Source of the DNA: Arthrobacter sp. H-02-3
Lineage (GTDB): Bacteria; Actinomycetota; Actinomycetes; Actinomycetales; Micrococcaceae
Direction: 5' to 3'
Assembly (NCBI RefSeq): GCF_003097355.1
Contig: NZ_PYUI01000018.1
Coordinates: 31,111 to 95,110 of the forward strand
DNA length: 64,000 nt
The notes beneath the pieces are model-generated. The model was not told the DNA's origin and did no database searches. It was given only the letters and a program-made list of their open reading frames with translations. Below, piece after piece: positions 63,999 to 64,000 of the stretch (positions are counted from its first letter, which is position 1; every line of letters begins with the position of its first letter). A program made the position numbers and the translations under genes.

Positions 63999-64000
63999 GG

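Noticed and set aside
63704..64000. Minus-strand frame open to the window edge, possibly the end of an incoming gene
   Set aside because: Arg-rich product without motifs, crosses a 28-nt tandem repeat that is not in triplet phase, and lacks a terminator. More sequence is needed to judge.

Overview
The window is high-GC actinobacterial chromosome, most like Arthrobacter/Pseudarthrobacter (Micrococcaceae). This rests on GC-rich third codon positions, frequent GTG/TTG starts, TANNNT -10 boxes 6-9 nt before start codons (leaderless-style promoters), a SAM-IV riboswitch, a fused MrpAB subunit, a CopD-CtaG fusion and a GH15 protein with an OtsB-like N-terminus. I see no phage genes, transposases, rRNA or CRISPR array. 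The region is mostly metabolic and transport core, with one accessory-looking sugar locus.

Layout. 1-2.2 kb: a SAM-IV riboswitch ahead of a DUF1737 protein, a rhodanese and MetZ (methionine/sulfur). 2.2-5.0 kb: a YbdK-type carboxylate-amine ligase and an HTH-MurA fusion, both on the minus strand. 5.1-8.5 kb: a TPP-riboswitch-controlled ykoEDC-like ECF transporter for a thiamine precursor. 8.7-10.4 kb: UPF0303, a membrane protein and DUF4235. 10.4-21 kb: an ion-homeostasis block with a K+ channel, the Mrp Na+/H+ antiporter operon (A/B fused, C, D, E, F, G), a UMF1-type MFS protein and a KhtT/KhtU-like antiporter pair. 21-27 kb: dCTP deaminase, an SRPBCC protein, tRNA-Gly(CCC), a 49-aa basic protein, a carboxyethylornithine-synthase-like enzyme, an MFS exporter with a divergent LysR gene, and a small zinc-ribbon protein. 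27-33.5 kb: PutA, an APC permease and a LysR regulator. 33.5-37.5 kb: PanD, an AEC transporter, a sarcosine-oxidase-family enzyme and a secreted HNH/Excalibur nuclease.

37.6-42 kb: a GH15 glucoamylase/trehalase-like enzyme with a degenerate HAD domain, then a roughly 200-bp array of alternating GGACATGYCC palindromes at about 30-bp spacing, then a secreted beta-helix protein. 42.2-52 kb: a galactoside-utilisation locus (solute-binding protein, two permeases, GH42 beta-galactosidase, DeoR regulator, GH36 alpha-galactosidase, GalT) behind a strong promoter with an inverted repeat at its start. 52-64 kb: a luciferase-like oxidoreductase, a secreted GH25-like protein, an aldo/keto reductase, a PfpI/DJ-1 protein, a HerA-like ATPase, a membrane-anchored unknown, a thioredoxin-NHL protein coupled to CopD-CtaG, and an HU protein. 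The right edge runs into a 28-bp tandem repeat.

The least explained items are the GGACATGYCC array, the autoregulation-like palindromes before the HTH-MurA gene, two long intergenic palindromes of about 64 nt, the inactive-looking HAD domain on the GH15 enzyme, and a 49-aa basic protein too short for ordinary gene finders.
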